Below, piece after piece: positions 54,501 through 62,445 of a stretch of DNA of 64,000 nucleotides (its first letter is position 1; each line of letters starts with the position of its first letter). The stretch covers positions 1 to 64,000 of the forward strand of contig NZ_NJIX01000009.1 of the NCBI RefSeq assembly GCF_002209485.1. Direction: 5' to 3'. The translations under genes and the position numbers were made by a program. The stretch comes from Achromobacter sp. HZ34. Lineage in GTDB: Bacteria > Pseudomonadota > Gammaproteobacteria > Burkholderiales > Burkholderiaceae_B. The notes below the pieces were generated by a model. The model saw only the letters and a program-made list of their open reading frames with translations, had not been told where the DNA came from and did not search any database.

Positions 54501-56981
54501 GCCTCGCCGCGCGCGTCGGCGCCGCTCATCGTGCAACGGCTCGTCGAGGCGCCGCCTCCCCTCGCAGCGGAATCCGATCGCGAGTTCTTCAATGGGACCG
54601 GCGGCTTCGAGCTGGATGGCCGGGAGTACGTCATCGAACTGCGGGACGGCGCCGTCACGCCCGCACCGTGGATCAACGTCATAGCGAATCCCCGCTTCGG
54701 ATTTCAGGTTTCCGCGGAGGGCAGCGGGTATACCTGGGCGGAGAACAGCAAGGAAAACCAGTTGACGCCTTGGTCGAACGATCCGGTCATGGATCCGAGC
54801 GGCGAGGCGCTATATCTGCGCGACGAAATGACCGGAGAGATCTGGACACCCACCGCGCTGCCCATCCGCGGACGGGGGACGTATGTGGCCCGCCACGGTT
54901 TCGGCTATAGCACCTTGGAGTATCGGTATGCGGATATCGCCAGTACGCTCGTTCAGTTCGTCGCCCCGCAGGATCCGATCAAGATATCCAGCCTTACGCT
55001 CGTCAACCATTCGGACCGTATACGACGGTTGTCGGTCACGGCTTACGTTGAATGGGTATTGGGGCCCTCGCGGAGTGTGTCGGCTCCGTTCCTGGTCACG
55101 ACGCGCGATGAAGCTACCGGCGCGGTGTTCGCGACCAATCCATGGAGCCTGGACTTCGCGGGGCGCACCGCTTTCGCGGACATGGCAGGCGGGCAGGATG
55201 CGCTGACCACGGATCGACGCGAGTTTCTTGGCGATAATGGCGACCTCGCTGCGCCGCGTGCCTTGCAGGGTGGGGAAGCGTTGTCCGGACGTTGCGGTGC
55301 GGCGTTGGATCCTTGTGCCGCCTTGCAGCGCACGCTGGAGATCGAACCGGGTGCGTCTGTGCAGATCGTATTTTTTCTCGGCCAAGGCGATTCGTCCGAG
55401 GACGCCCGCGCGCTTGTTTTGCGCTATCGACAGCAAAGGCTTGAGGACGTGCTGGACGCGGTAAAGGCCGGTTGGCGCGATCGTCTTGGCGTGGTGAAGG
55501 TCAAGACGCCCGATCGCGCCATGGATATCCTGCTCAATGGGTGGCTGCTCTACCAGACAATTTCGTGCCGGCTGTGGGCGCGCTCGGCTTTCTACCAATC
55601 CAGCGGCGCGTTTGGCTTCCGCGATCAGCTGCAGGACAGCATGGCCCTGGCCTTTGCCATGCCGGAGTTGGGACGGCATCAATTGCTGCGCGCGGCGTCC
55701 CGGCAATTCGTCGAAGGCGATGTGCAGCATTGGTGGCTTCCGGAATCGGGCAAGGGCGTGCGCACACGCATCTCGGATGACCGGGTATGGCTGGCGTACG
55801 CGGCGGCGCACTATGTCAGGCACAGCGGCGACGAGGCCGTGATGGACGAGCTGGTCGGCTTCATCCGCGGGCCTGCTCTCGATCCCGGCGACCACGACGC
55901 GTTTTTCCAGCCTACGCCGTCGGAAGAGGGCGCGGATTTATTCGAGCACTGTGCGCGCGGCCTGGACCAGTGTATGGCGCTTACCGGCGTGCATGGACTG
56001 CCGTTGATGGGCACCGGCGACTGGAACGACGGCATGAGCAGGGTCGGGCAGGCAGGCCACGGCGAAAGCGTGTGGCTGGGATGGCTGTTCCGCCGCACGG
56101 TGGATTTGTTCGAGCCGTTGGCACGGGCGCGGGATCCCGCGCGGGCGCAGCGATGGCGCGATCATGCCGACCGGGTGATTCGGTCGCTCGAAGCTTACGC
56201 ATGGGATGGACAGTGGTACAGGCGCGCGACATTCGACGACGGAACCTGGCTAGGCTCTGCCGAGAGTGATGAATGCCGTATAGATTCCATTGCCCAGTCA
56301 TGGGCGGTTCTGTCGGAGGCCGCGGATCCGCAACGCGCGCGCGCCGCCATGGCTAGCCTGGAGCAGTATCTGGTGCGCCGCGACGATGGTCTCGCACTGC
56401 TTTTCTGCCCGCCGTTCGACCAGACTCCGCACGATCCCGGTTATATCAAGGGTTACCCGCCAGGATTGCGCGAGAATGGCGGCCAATATACGCACGCGGC
56501 GCTTTGGGCTGTCCTCGCCTATGCGAAGCTGGGGGAGGGCGACAAGGCCGCGGGGCTGTTCTCGATGCTCAATCCCATTAACCACGCGCTTACTGCGGCA
56601 GACGTGCGGCGCTACAGAGTGGAGCCTTACGTCGTTGCGGCGGACGTGTATTCGGTGGCGCCCCACACCGGGCGGGGGGGCTGGACATGGTATACCGGCT
56701 CCGCAGGCTGGATGTATCGGGCAGCTATCGAGGGCATTCTGGGATTGACCCGTACGGGAACGGCCTTGCAGATTGAGCCTTGCTTTCCGGCTGCGTGGGA
56801 GGGCTTCGATGCGGTCGTGGAAATAGCTGGAACGTTTATCGAGGTTCGTGTTGAAAATCTCACCGGACTCGGTCATGGCGTTACGTCTGTGCGCCTCGAC
56901 GGCGAAGTCCTGTCCCCGGAACCGGGACCGGCAATAGTGCCATTGGACGAGGGCCGACACCACGTCATCGTCACGCTATGA
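48510..56981 (+). CDS. ndvB: Cyclic beta-1,2-glucan synthase (NdvB/Cgs type; GT84-GH94)
   Basis: 2823 residues, near the ~2830-2870 of Sinorhizobium NdvB and Brucella Cgs. GTG 48510 is the only usable start in frame before the conserved ELFGAERLAQHGRSLAEAQ. Order: an N-terminal helical region (LLDNYHVVEEQIR); membrane segments ~400-450; a glucosyltransferase domain with DADTRLP (~618), SHDLFEGIFAR (~732) and RRTHRWTRGDWQLLPWI (~765); membrane segments ~807-850 and ~930-975; a glycoamylase-like domain (ESAYNARDIEF ~1370, HHQGMTI ~1460) that sets ring size; and a GH94 phosphorylase module with its acid in TGDWNDGMS (~2502). It would make periplasmic cyclic glucans for osmotic adaptation. The final phosphorylase domain fits chain-length control. 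Confidence 0.93.
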   Translation: MCWEDKAPIRSELFGAERLAQHGRSLAEAQKINSRPPRVLALRKRLDNNAAVLLSAYRESAEELEKGRSVEPAADWLLDNYHVVEEQIRQIREDLPPGYYRQLPKLANGPFRGYPRVLGVAWAFVAHTDSNFDPEILRRFVSAYQEVQALTIGELWAIAITLRIVLVENLRRLAEEFGAGRAARQEADRIVDAMLHSQDTGEATTTPNIDTLKRMPAALPEIFAAQLSKRLRDRDPQETPVLNWLQEHLGAQGKTIEEVVQQAQQWQGAANVSVRNVISSMRLVSDIDWAKWFESVSLADECLRAACPFAEMDFATRDLYRKEIEQLARGASLSELEVTRHATAMAAGALAEACDSDRERRGDPGYYLVGRGRAALEVRIAYRPPLRLRLDRRATQSGMLGYMGLIVVLSLVLDALVGLAGWSMDISAAAMMPFLLLAFLPATELATALVNRLVAWKLGAAVLPGVDMTRNVPGTCRTLVAVPILLTTEEALQEQVEQLEVLFLSGAGGDLVYALLTDGLDADTETMPGDAAILQVGAIAIAHLNSKHGPAPAGSRFLLLNRRRLFNPTEGVWMGWERKRGKLHELNRLLRGATDTSYTPIEGLAQRLSPGIRYVITLDADTRLPRDAAEMLIGKMAHPLNRPRFDAGRQRIVEGHAILQPRVTPSLPRYREGSIYQRLFSSPAGMDPYAAAVSDVYQDLFGEGSYAGKGIYDVDAFEAALAGRVPDNAMLSHDLFEGIFARAALASDIEVIEEFPARYDVAVRRTHRWTRGDWQLLPWIFGRRAGSGALPNAGRGKMADNLRRSLLAPAGFLALAAAWLLPLHAALAAVAFIVLCQAIPAVLSPFSFATARRSGVAFSHRSMLFAQDLSQAGQQVFATFTLLPDTSWRMADAIIRTLWRLAFSRRHLLEWTTAAQSASVARSGVGGVYRMMWPGVSLGVITSVAVFWARPQAWPLVTPFLLLWCSAPLYAWWISRASAMPSQLRITEPTQLSLRRTARRTWRFFETFVTQDDHLLPCDNFQETPKPVLARRTSPTNMGLYLLSIVAARDFGWVGTRQAIDHLRGTLATMRQLERHRGHFLNWYATDDLHVLPPAYVSSVDSGNLAGHLIALGNACREWTEGPYGLDMRAGLLDTIALARGAIAEMAMAANEPLRQLTQALDEMDTLLSSGQDTPSLLPALSRLATKAGRSARVLVPVEAVDSSSDLTFWIDALATAIQEHREDVDASHDRSETDAQLLAIAREAREMAMAMEFGFLLDPERKLLSIGYSVAENRLDTSCYDLLASEARLASLFAIAKGDVPSRHWLRLGRVSTPVGHGSALISWSGSMFEYLMPSLVMRAPVGSVLEQTNRLVVKRQQQYAAGLGIPWGVSESAYNARDIEFTYQYFNFGVPGLGLKRGLSENLVIAPYATGLATMIDPEGARVNYAQLAQLGALGRFGFYEALDFTPSRLREDEDVAIVHSYMAHHQGMTIVAIANAVQSGRMRGRFHREPMIQACESLLQERVPRDLTVSHPRAEEVRTSAMRTDRSGNNVRRYVQLPPGPPHTHLLSNGRYTVMLTTAGGGYSRWRDRAITRWHADPTRDAMGSRIFLRDMRRGTAWSTVPHPEDTPSTEWRIEFSEDRADFMRRDGSLTTTMQILVSGEIDGEVRRVSLVNSGRRARNIELTSFAELVLAAPAADRAHPAFSKMFVVTEFLPEYGALLATRRRRSAQEPAIWAAHFAVIEGESLAPVQYETDRARFLDRSAHDWRPAPHAGVEPLSNTVGAVLDPVFSIRHSVRVPTGQSVRISFWTLAAESREALLDLVDTHHDRSAFERAETLAWTQAQVQLRHLEMHTDEAALFQRLAAALIYPDSRFRPPSASIMRGAGNQAGLWPHGISGDLPIVLLRIDDVEDMAVVRQLLRAHEYWRMKRLAVDLVILNERASSYVQDLQNAVDTAVRSSQGRPRFGAELAKGAVFTMRSDLMTRPGQELLQSVASIVLWAVHGSVADQLARIVEASPRASAPLIVQRLVEAPPPLAAESDREFFNGTGGFELDGREYVIELRDGAVTPAPWINVIANPRFGFQVSAEGSGYTWAENSKENQLTPWSNDPVMDPSGEALYLRDEMTGEIWTPTALPIRGRGTYVARHGFGYSTLEYRYADIASTLVQFVAPQDPIKISSLTLVNHSDRIRRLSVTAYVEWVLGPSRSVSAPFLVTTRDEATGAVFATNPWSLDFAGRTAFADMAGGQDALTTDRREFLGDNGDLAAPRALQGGEALSGRCGAALDPCAALQRTLEIEPGASVQIVFFLGQGDSSEDARALVLRYRQQRLEDVLDAVKAGWRDRLGVVKVKTPDRAMDILLNGWLLYQTISCRLWARSAFYQSSGAFGFRDQLQDSMALAFAMPELGRHQLLRAASRQFVEGDVQHWWLPESGKGVRTRISDDRVWLAYAAAHYVRHSGDEAVMDELVGFIRGPALDPGDHDAFFQPTPSEEGADLFEHCARGLDQCMALTGVHGLPLMGTGDWNDGMSRVGQAGHGESVWLGWLFRRTVDLFEPLARARDPARAQRWRDHADRVIRSLEAYAWDGQWYRRATFDDGTWLGSAESDECRIDSIAQSWAVLSEAADPQRARAAMASLEQYLVRRDDGLALLFCPPFDQTPHDPGYIKGYPPGLRENGGQYTHAALWAVLAYAKLGEGDKAAGLFSMLNPINHALTAADVRRYRVEPYVVAADVYSVAPHTGRGGWTWYTGSAGWMYRAAIEGILGLTRTGTALQIEPCFPAAWEGFDAVVEIAGTFIEVRVENLTGLGHGVTSVRLDGEVLSPEPGPAIVPLDEGRHHVIVTL

Positions 56982-57002
56982 CTCACTCGTCGGCGGTTTC
57001 CT

Positions 57003-57362
57003 TCAGAGCGGAGATACGATGGAGTCGATCACCGCGAGCAGTCGCTCCATGTCATAGGGCTTATCCAGGATTTCCGCAAAAAGTTCGCGGTGGGCTCGGG
57101 CAACATGCCCCTGAGCGCCGGTGACCAGGATGATCGGTAGCATGTTATCAACGTCAGCTTTGATGGCCTCGGCTAATTCCAGTCCTGTCATTACGGGCAT
57201 CATGAAATCGCTGATGACGAGCGCGGGCCGTCGCTCTCGAATGAGCTCCAGAGCACGTTGCCCGTGCTGAGCGATAACTACTTCGTGGCCTAGGTCTCCC
57301 AAAATTTCGCTAAGCCCTTGGGCCAGCAAGATTTCGTCGTCCGCCACCAATATCAGCGCCAT
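57003..57362 (-). CDS. Stand-alone response regulator receiver (CheY-like)
   Basis: 119 residues from ATG 57362 with GGAG 11 nt upstream; the upstream frame extension is not supported. Receiver features: acidic pair in VADDEI, phospho-acceptor Asp in ALVISDFMMPVMTG, Thr in ILVTGAQG and Lys in LDKPYDM. There is no output domain, so it must act through a partner. It is convergent with the glucan synthase gene. The orphan PAS histidine kinase at 45.2-46.7 kb is a possible but distant partner. Confidence 0.88.
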   Translation of the reverse strand: MALILVADDEILLAQGLSEILGDLGHEVVIAQHGQRALELIRERRPALVISDFMMPVMTGLELAEAIKADVDNMLPIILVTGAQGHVARAHRELFAEILDKPYDMERLLAVIDSIVSPL

Positions 57363-57761
57363 AGCCGCTAAATCTCCGATCCGTGCAGTTGCCCGACCAT
57401 GCCCGAGGCGCTTGCTTCTCCAGGCTCCGGTGATCGACGTGGGGGTGAATCGGCTCCCGATGCTGACGCTGTCGCGGCTTATTCGCCATGCATGAGCAGC
57501 GGAGTCGCAGGCACTGTGCCGCAATTTTTTTTTGAATTGCGATGCTTTTTAGCAAGTCGTGATCCCGTCCCGACTGCCCCAATAAAATCAGGTTGTCGAA
57601 CATCGTGAGCGCGGATACGCATGAGCAGCGCGGCATCACCGGGGACTGTGCGTGTAAAGTCAGTTCGGGGAACAGGCAGCAGTATGATGGGGCGCGGTAG
57701 CAGCCCGGTTCTTAATCGCGATGGCTTGTTCTGCATCGCTGCACCTGCCAGCGGGGAGCGC
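57363..57761. other. Intergenic region between the receiver gene and the UPF0114 gene
   Basis: 399 bp between divergent genes. An imperfect duplicated segment starts gcatgagcagc (57490-57500 and 57619-57629) and continues to cactgtgcc/gactgtgcg. A gcaatt/aattgc inverted repeat with a T-run sits at 57521-57540. No gene is recognised. Confidence 0.5.
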
Positions 57762-58247
57762 ATGTTACATAGAATTCTTACAGCGGGTCGCTACGTAATG
57801 GTCGTCCCCGTCGTCGCTACATTCCTGGGATCCATCGCGCTCATCATTTTCAAGACGATTGAGTTGTTCCTCAGCGTGGGGGATATCGTGCTTGCCGGGA
57901 AGGGCATTTCGCAACGATCGGCAAAAATGATCGCGGTGGGGATTATCGATGCGGTCGACGTTTTTCTTATCGCCATAGCGGTTTACATCATAAGCATCGG
58001 ACTGTATTCCTTGTTCGTGGATGATAAGTTGAACCTTCCCAAATGGCTGGAGATCAAGAATCTCGAAGATTTGAAGGGAAACCTGATCAGCGTGGTGATT
58101 GCAGTCCTGTCGGTGCTTTTTCTTCAGAAAGCCGTGTCCTGGGATGGTGGTCACGAAATCTTGAGTTTCGGCGTTGCCGTCGCGGTAGTGATCCTCGCGC
58201 TCACGTTTTTCTTGTACAAGACCAACGAGAACCGGACAAAACAGTAG
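57762..58247 (+). CDS. UPF0114 (YqhA) family membrane protein
   Basis: 161 residues from ATG 57762, with GGGGAG close upstream (3 nt spacing, short). Four hydrophobic helices are visible (VMVVPVVATFLGSIALII; VDVFLIAIAVYIISIGLYSLF; LISVVIAVLSVLFLQKAV; FGVAVAVVILALTFFLY) with the family segment NLPKWLEIKNLEDLKGNL between helices 2 and 3. Inner-membrane protein of unknown function. Confidence 0.85.
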   Translation: MLHRILTAGRYVMVVPVVATFLGSIALIIFKTIELFLSVGDIVLAGKGISQRSAKMIAVGIIDAVDVFLIAIAVYIISIGLYSLFVDDKLNLPKWLEIKNLEDLKGNLISVVIAVLSVLFLQKAVSWDGGHEILSFGVAVAVVILALTFFLYKTNENRTKQ

Positions 58248-58335
58248 CGCTGCGTCCGGTGGTCACAGACGACGAGAGCTGCGGCATGGGGCTTGCAACA
58301 TGTCGGTGTTTTCAAACCGAGTTGAGGAGTTCACC

Positions 58336-58899
58336 ATGCGTTATCGCATTGCTGGCCTGGCATTGGCCACCTGTTGTGCATTGTCCGCCCCCCTTGCGGC
58401 GTCGGCCCAGACCATGTCGGGCTCGCCCGCCAAGGGCTCGTCCGCGACTACCACCCGGCTGGCCAGCGCCGACAAGAGCTTCCTGGAAGATGCGGCTCAT
58501 GGCGGCTATACCGAGATAGCGGGCAGCCAGATGGCCCTGGACAAGTCCAAGAATGCGGACGTCAAGGCATTCGCCACGCAAATGATCAAGGATCATACAG
58601 CGGTTGGAGAGGAACTGGCCGCGCTGGCGAAATCCAAGGGCTACACACCGCCCACTGAACCCTCGCTGGTGCAGAAGGGCGAGCTGAAAGCGCTGAACGT
58701 CACCGATGACAGCTTCGACAGCATGTATGCGCGCCGTATCGGTGTCGCCGCCCATGAAAGCACGATCAAGCTGTTCGAGAAGGCCGCTAAAAACGCCAAG
58801 GATCCGGATATCAAGGCCTTCGCGCAGAAGACCCTGCCTGCCTTGCAATCGCACCTGGAAATGGCGAAGGCCTTGCAGGCGAAGGTGACCAAGAAGTAG
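58336..58899 (+). CDS. DUF4142 periplasmic protein
   Basis: 187 residues from ATG 58336 with GAGGAG 7 nt upstream. A Sec signal peptide (LALATCCALSAPLAASAQ) precedes a helical ferritin-like DUF4142 domain: SFLEDAAHGGYTEIAGSQMAL, VKAFATQMIKDHTAVGEEL and YARRIGVAAHESTIKLFEKA. Members are often found with stress genes; function is unknown. A hairpin follows its stop. Confidence 0.88.
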   Translation: MRYRIAGLALATCCALSAPLAASAQTMSGSPAKGSSATTTRLASADKSFLEDAAHGGYTEIAGSQMALDKSKNADVKAFATQMIKDHTAVGEELAALAKSKGYTPPTEPSLVQKGELKALNVTDDSFDSMYARRIGVAAHESTIKLFEKAAKNAKDPDIKAFAQKTLPALQSHLEMAKALQAKVTKK

Positions 58900-58935
58900 G
58901 CGCCTTTGCATCGCGCGTCGACACGGCGCTTTTTT
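58900..58935 (+). terminator. Possible terminator after the DUF4142 gene
   Basis: gcgcc (58900-58904) and ggcgc (58925-58929) enclose further self-complementary sequence (cgcgcgtcg) and are followed by six T. Confidence 0.55.
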
Positions 58936-58977
58936 GCATGAGCAGCACGGGTGGGGACCGCAACGGTCCCCACTGCT

Positions 58978-59862
58978 TTATCCCGGCACGGTCTGCGCGG
59001 TTTGCTTGGGCAAGGCGCGGCGCGATCCGTGTTCGTTGGCATACACCCATGTGAATTCGGCACCCAGCAGGAACACCTGGGCGGCGTAATACACCCAGAT
59101 GAGCACGACGACCAGGGACCCCGCCGCGGCATACGATGACGCCACGGAGGCCTTGCCGACGTAGAGCCCGATCAGGAACTTGCCGATTTCGAACAGGACA
59201 GCGGTGACGAGTGCGCCGGTCCAGACATCGCGCCATGCCACGGAAGCCCGGGGCATGAAGCGGTAGATCATGGCGAATAGGATGGTCGTAAAACCCAGGG
59301 CAATGACGATGTTGACGGCCTGCAGCAGGAATTCCCAGGCCGGCAGTAGATTGGACGCCCAACTTCCCATGGCGCTGAGCATGGCGCTGATGAGCAAGGA
59401 AACGATGAGCAGGAATGCCAGCGCCAACACCAGGCCGAATGACAGCAGACGTGCGCGGACGGTGTTCCAGATGCCGGACTTTTTCTCGGCGGCGGGGACT
59501 TCCCATATCCGGTCAAGGGCGCTCTGCAATTCCGCGAACACGGTGGTCGATCCCACCAGCAGTACTACTATGCTCACGACGGTGGCGATGATGCCCTGAG
59601 TTGGCGCCTGCGCTCCCTGGACTACGCTTTCGACGGCCTTGGCACCATCCGCGCCTACCAGCGCTGAGACTTGCTGGAAGAGTTGGCCCTGCACGGCATC
59701 GCGGCTCCAGAAGAAGCTCGCCACCGCGATAACGATGATGACCAGGGGCGCCATGGAAAAGACGGTATAGAACGCAATGGCCGCACCCATGCTTGGGGCG
59801 TAGTCATCGAGCCAGGCATTCACCGCCTTCTTTGCCAGATCGTAGAAGCGTCCGATGTGCAT
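58978..59862 (-). CDS. YihY/BrkB family inner membrane protein
   Basis: 294 residues from ATG 59862 (GGAG 7 nt upstream). Six membrane helices, with family motifs APSMGAAIAFYTVFSMAPLVI, VGSTTVFAELQSALDRIWEV and SSYAAAGSLVVVLIWVYYAAQVFLLGAEFTWVY. Once called ribonuclease BN by mistake and linked in Bordetella to serum resistance (BrkB); the actual activity is unknown. It is convergent with the DUF4142 gene. Confidence 0.9.
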   Translation of the reverse strand: MHIGRFYDLAKKAVNAWLDDYAPSMGAAIAFYTVFSMAPLVIIVIAVASFFWSRDAVQGQLFQQVSALVGADGAKAVESVVQGAQAPTQGIIATVVSIVVLLVGSTTVFAELQSALDRIWEVPAAEKKSGIWNTVRARLLSFGLVLALAFLLIVSLLISAMLSAMGSWASNLLPAWEFLLQAVNIVIALGFTTILFAMIYRFMPRASVAWRDVWTGALVTAVLFEIGKFLIGLYVGKASVASSYAAAGSLVVVLIWVYYAAQVFLLGAEFTWVYANEHGSRRALPKQTAQTVPG

Positions 59863-59975
59863 GGCTGTCTCCGCTAGATGACTGTGGCGCTGAGCAAGCG
59901 CTGTGCCTTGGCGCATTGGCTACAGGTGCCGGGTACGGAGCATGCGATCGAACAAGGGTCAATCAGGAGAACGAT

Positions 59976-60236
59976 ATGTCCAAGACCGGCATGCCACACG
60001 TGGAAGATGGAAACGCACGTCGTCCCGCCCCATCCATAGAGAAACAACCTCCGAGCCACGCGAACCCGGATAAATACACGAATTCCGGATATCCCGGCGG
60101 TGGGGATACTACCCAGCAAGGCAAGGATGAATTTGGCCGCGACGCCGCGCAGCAGAAGCAGGCCGAACTGACGCCGCAGGAGGGCGCGGTGCAAGGCAAA
60201 TCTGATCGTCCGAAGGAAAATAAGCAGTCGTCCTGA
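59976..60236 (+). CDS. Hydrophilic small protein, unknown
   Basis: 86 residues from ATG 59976 with AGGAG 7 nt upstream. Strongly hydrophilic, rich in Gln, Lys, Pro, Gly and Asp, without signal, membrane segment or hydrophobic core, so probably disordered (GYPGGGDTTQQGKDEFGRD). Such proteins often accompany stress genes; no family is assigned. It is divergent from the YihY gene and is followed by a strong bidirectional terminator. Confidence 0.65.
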   Translation: MSKTGMPHVEDGNARRPAPSIEKQPPSHANPDKYTNSGYPGGGDTTQQGKDEFGRDAAQQKQAELTPQEGAVQGKSDRPKENKQSS

Positions 60237-60267
60237 AGTACCGGCAGTTGTACTCGCTGGTAATTAA

Positions 60268-60294
60268 CAAGGGGCCGTCATGGCCCCTTGTTTT
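60268..60294. terminator. Bidirectional terminator between convergent genes
   Basis: caaggggcc (60268-60276) pairs with ggccccttg (60282-60290) around gtcat, with tttt on the right and taattaa on the left. It can serve the small plus-strand gene and the minus-strand alcohol dehydrogenase. Confidence 0.75.
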
Positions 60295-60311
60295 CAAGCC
60301 GCTGCGATCAG

Positions 60312-61481
60312 TCAGGGCGTCAATACCACTTTGATGCAACCGTCATCCTTGTCGCGGAAGGTTTTGTACAGGTCCGGCCCATCTTCGAGCTTGGCTCTAT
60401 GCGTAATGACGAAGGACGGATCGATCTGCCCATCCTCGATACGCTTGAGTAGATCGTCGGCCCAGCGCCGGACGTGAGTCTGGCCCATGCGCCAAGTCAG
60501 GCCCTTGTTCATAGCCGCCCCGAAAGGAATCTTGTCGATGAAGCCGCCATACACGCCGGGCACCGACAGGATGCCGGCCGGGCGGCAGACATAGATCATC
60601 TCGCGCAGTACATGTGGACGATCGGTCTCCAGCATGACGGCCTGCTTGGCGCGGTCCAACATGGAATCGAGCGAGCGACTGGCGTGCGATTCCATGCCGA
60701 CGGCATCGATGCATTTCTCGGGACCTTTGCCTTGCGTCAGGTCGTTCAATCGATCCACCACGCTTTCTTCGTCGAAATTTATCGTAATGGCGCCGGCGGC
60801 GCGTGCCATGGCCAGGCGTTCGGCCACCCGGTCAATGACGACGACCCGGCCCGCGCCAAGCAATAGCGCGCTGCGTATGGCCATCTGGCCGACGGGGCCC
60901 GCGCCCCAGATCGCCACGGTGTCGGTCGACTGGATATCGCAATTCACCGCGGCCTGCCACCCCGTCGGAAAAATGTCACCGAGGAATAGAACCTGCTCAT
61001 CGCTCAGGCTGTCCGGCACTTTTACGTGCGTCGTGTCGGCGTAGGGCACGCGTACGTATTCCGCCTGGCCGCCGGCATAGCCGCCAGTCAAGTGGCTGTA
61101 GCCGAACAATCCGGCCGTGCTGTGACCGAAGACCTTGGCCGCTTCCTTGGCATTGCGATTGGTACGTTCGCAGACCGAGAAATTACCGGCGCGGCACTGC
61201 TCGCATTCGCCGCAGGCGATGGTAAATGGGACCACCACGCGATCGCCCTTTGTCAGGGTCTTGACTGCCGTGCCGGTTTCGACGACCTCGCCCATGAACT
61301 CGTGGCCCATGATGTCGCCATGCTTCATGCCGGGCATGAAACCATCGAACAGGTGCAGGTCCGAGCCGCAGATGGCGCAGGCCGAAACGCGCACGATTGC
61401 GTCGCGCGGTTCTTCGATACCTGGGTCTTCGACGTTATCGCAGCGGATATCTTTCTTGCCGTGCCATCGTAATGCTTTCAT
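60312..61481 (-). CDS. Zinc-dependent alcohol dehydrogenase (formaldehyde dehydrogenase-like MDR)
   Basis: 389 residues. Catalytic zinc ligands are in CAICGSDLH and GHEFMG, the structural zinc lobe is [16 protein letters not shown], and the Rossmann motif is [26 protein letters not shown]. The long insert and the sequence DAVGMESH follow the glutathione-independent formaldehyde-dehydrogenase branch of the medium-chain family. Substrate is not determined. It lies in a group of stress-type genes. Confidence 0.88.
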   Translation of the reverse strand: MKALRWHGKKDIRCDNVEDPGIEEPRDAIVRVSACAICGSDLHLFDGFMPGMKHGDIMGHEFMGEVVETGTAVKTLTKGDRVVVPFTIACGECEQCRAGNFSVCERTNRNAKEAAKVFGHSTAGLFGYSHLTGGYAGGQAEYVRVPYADTTHVKVPDSLSDEQVLFLGDIFPTGWQAAVNCDIQSTDTVAIWGAGPVGQMAIRSALLLGAGRVVVIDRVAERLAMARAAGAITINFDEESVVDRLNDLTQGKGPEKCIDAVGMESHASRSLDSMLDRAKQAVMLETDRPHVLREMIYVCRPAGILSVPGVYGGFIDKIPFGAAMNKGLTWRMGQTHVRRWADDLLKRIEDGQIDPSFVITHRAKLEDGPDLYKTFRDKDDGCIKVVLTP

Positions 61482-61764
61482 GTGATCGCCCCGTTAATCG
61501 CGCCGATGGAGGCGGCGCAGGTGAGCGATCCAGGGCAATCACCGTGCCATGCATCAGGTGAATCCGATTGCAGTTTGCCGGGGCGGTATGTTTGTTCGCC
61601 TCACTACTCTGCCTTACTACTCTTCCGTGATGTACGAATGGGCTCGTGGTGGATGCGGGCATATGTATTGCGCCTGCAGGTGCGCGCTGTCGAGCGCATC
61701 GAAACGCGCTTCGATCACCGCAACACGCAACGCATCAACGAACGCTTCAAACGGGAGATTAAGA

Positions 61765-62262
61765 ATGGCGACGAAGACTCTGGAAGACTTGTTCATACAC
61801 GCACTGTCCGATGTATATAGCGCTGAGAAGCAGTTGACGAAAGCGCTGCCCAAGATGGCGCGGGGGGCTACCAACCCCGAATTGGCTAGTGCTTTCGAAA
61901 CTCACCTGGAAGAAACCCACGGCCAGATCGAACGCATCGATCAGGTGGTGGCCGCAGAGGGATTGAAACTGAAGCGCATCAAGTGCGCGGCCATGGAAGG
62001 ACTGGTCGAGGAAGGCGGCGAAGTCATCGAAGAGTTCGAGAAGGGACCGGTGCGGGATGCCGGCCTGATCGCAGCCGCGCAGAAGGTGGAACATTACGAG
62101 ATCGCCACCTACGGCACACTGTGCGCGCTGGCGAAACACCTGGGCCTGAAGACCGCGGCGAAACTACTCCACGACACCTTGCTGGAAGAGAAGGCGACGG
62201 ACGAGAAACTGACCAAGTTCGCCCAGGCGGACATCAATTTGGCGGCAAAGGCAGTCAGCTAG
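61765..62262 (+). CDS. YciF-like ferritin-like protein (DUF892)
   Basis: 165 residues from ATG 61765 with GGGAG 7 nt upstream; a longer frame upstream is not supported. Helical-bundle sequence with the DUF892 motifs LEDLFIHALSDVYSAEKQLTKALPKMARGA, ETHLEETHGQIERIDQV and KVEHYEIATYGTLCALA; Glu and His residues in these helices match the di-iron sites of YciF. YciE/YciF proteins are general-stress proteins in enterics. A strong terminator follows. Confidence 0.92.
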   Translation: MATKTLEDLFIHALSDVYSAEKQLTKALPKMARGATNPELASAFETHLEETHGQIERIDQVVAAEGLKLKRIKCAAMEGLVEEGGEVIEEFEKGPVRDAGLIAAAQKVEHYEIATYGTLCALAKHLGLKTAAKLLHDTLLEEKATDEKLTKFAQADINLAAKAVS

Positions 62263-62276
62263 TGATGGAATTGGCA

Positions 62277-62302
62277 GGGGGGCTTGGCCCCCCTTTTTTT
62301 TT
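62277..62302 (+). terminator. Intrinsic terminator of the YciF-like gene
   Basis: ggggggc-ttg-gcccccc (62277-62293) is a perfect 7-bp stem followed by nine T. Confidence 0.93.
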
Positions 62303-62445
62303 GTACGTTCGTTTTCCGCGCAGGACGCAGGCCACGTGGGTGGGGGAGGCTTGCGCAGCAATGCCTCCATGACCTGAACATGCAGCGTGGCAGCACAAGC
62401 GTACTGATTACAGACGTTCTCTCACTTGGGCGTCGAGCGGATTTT

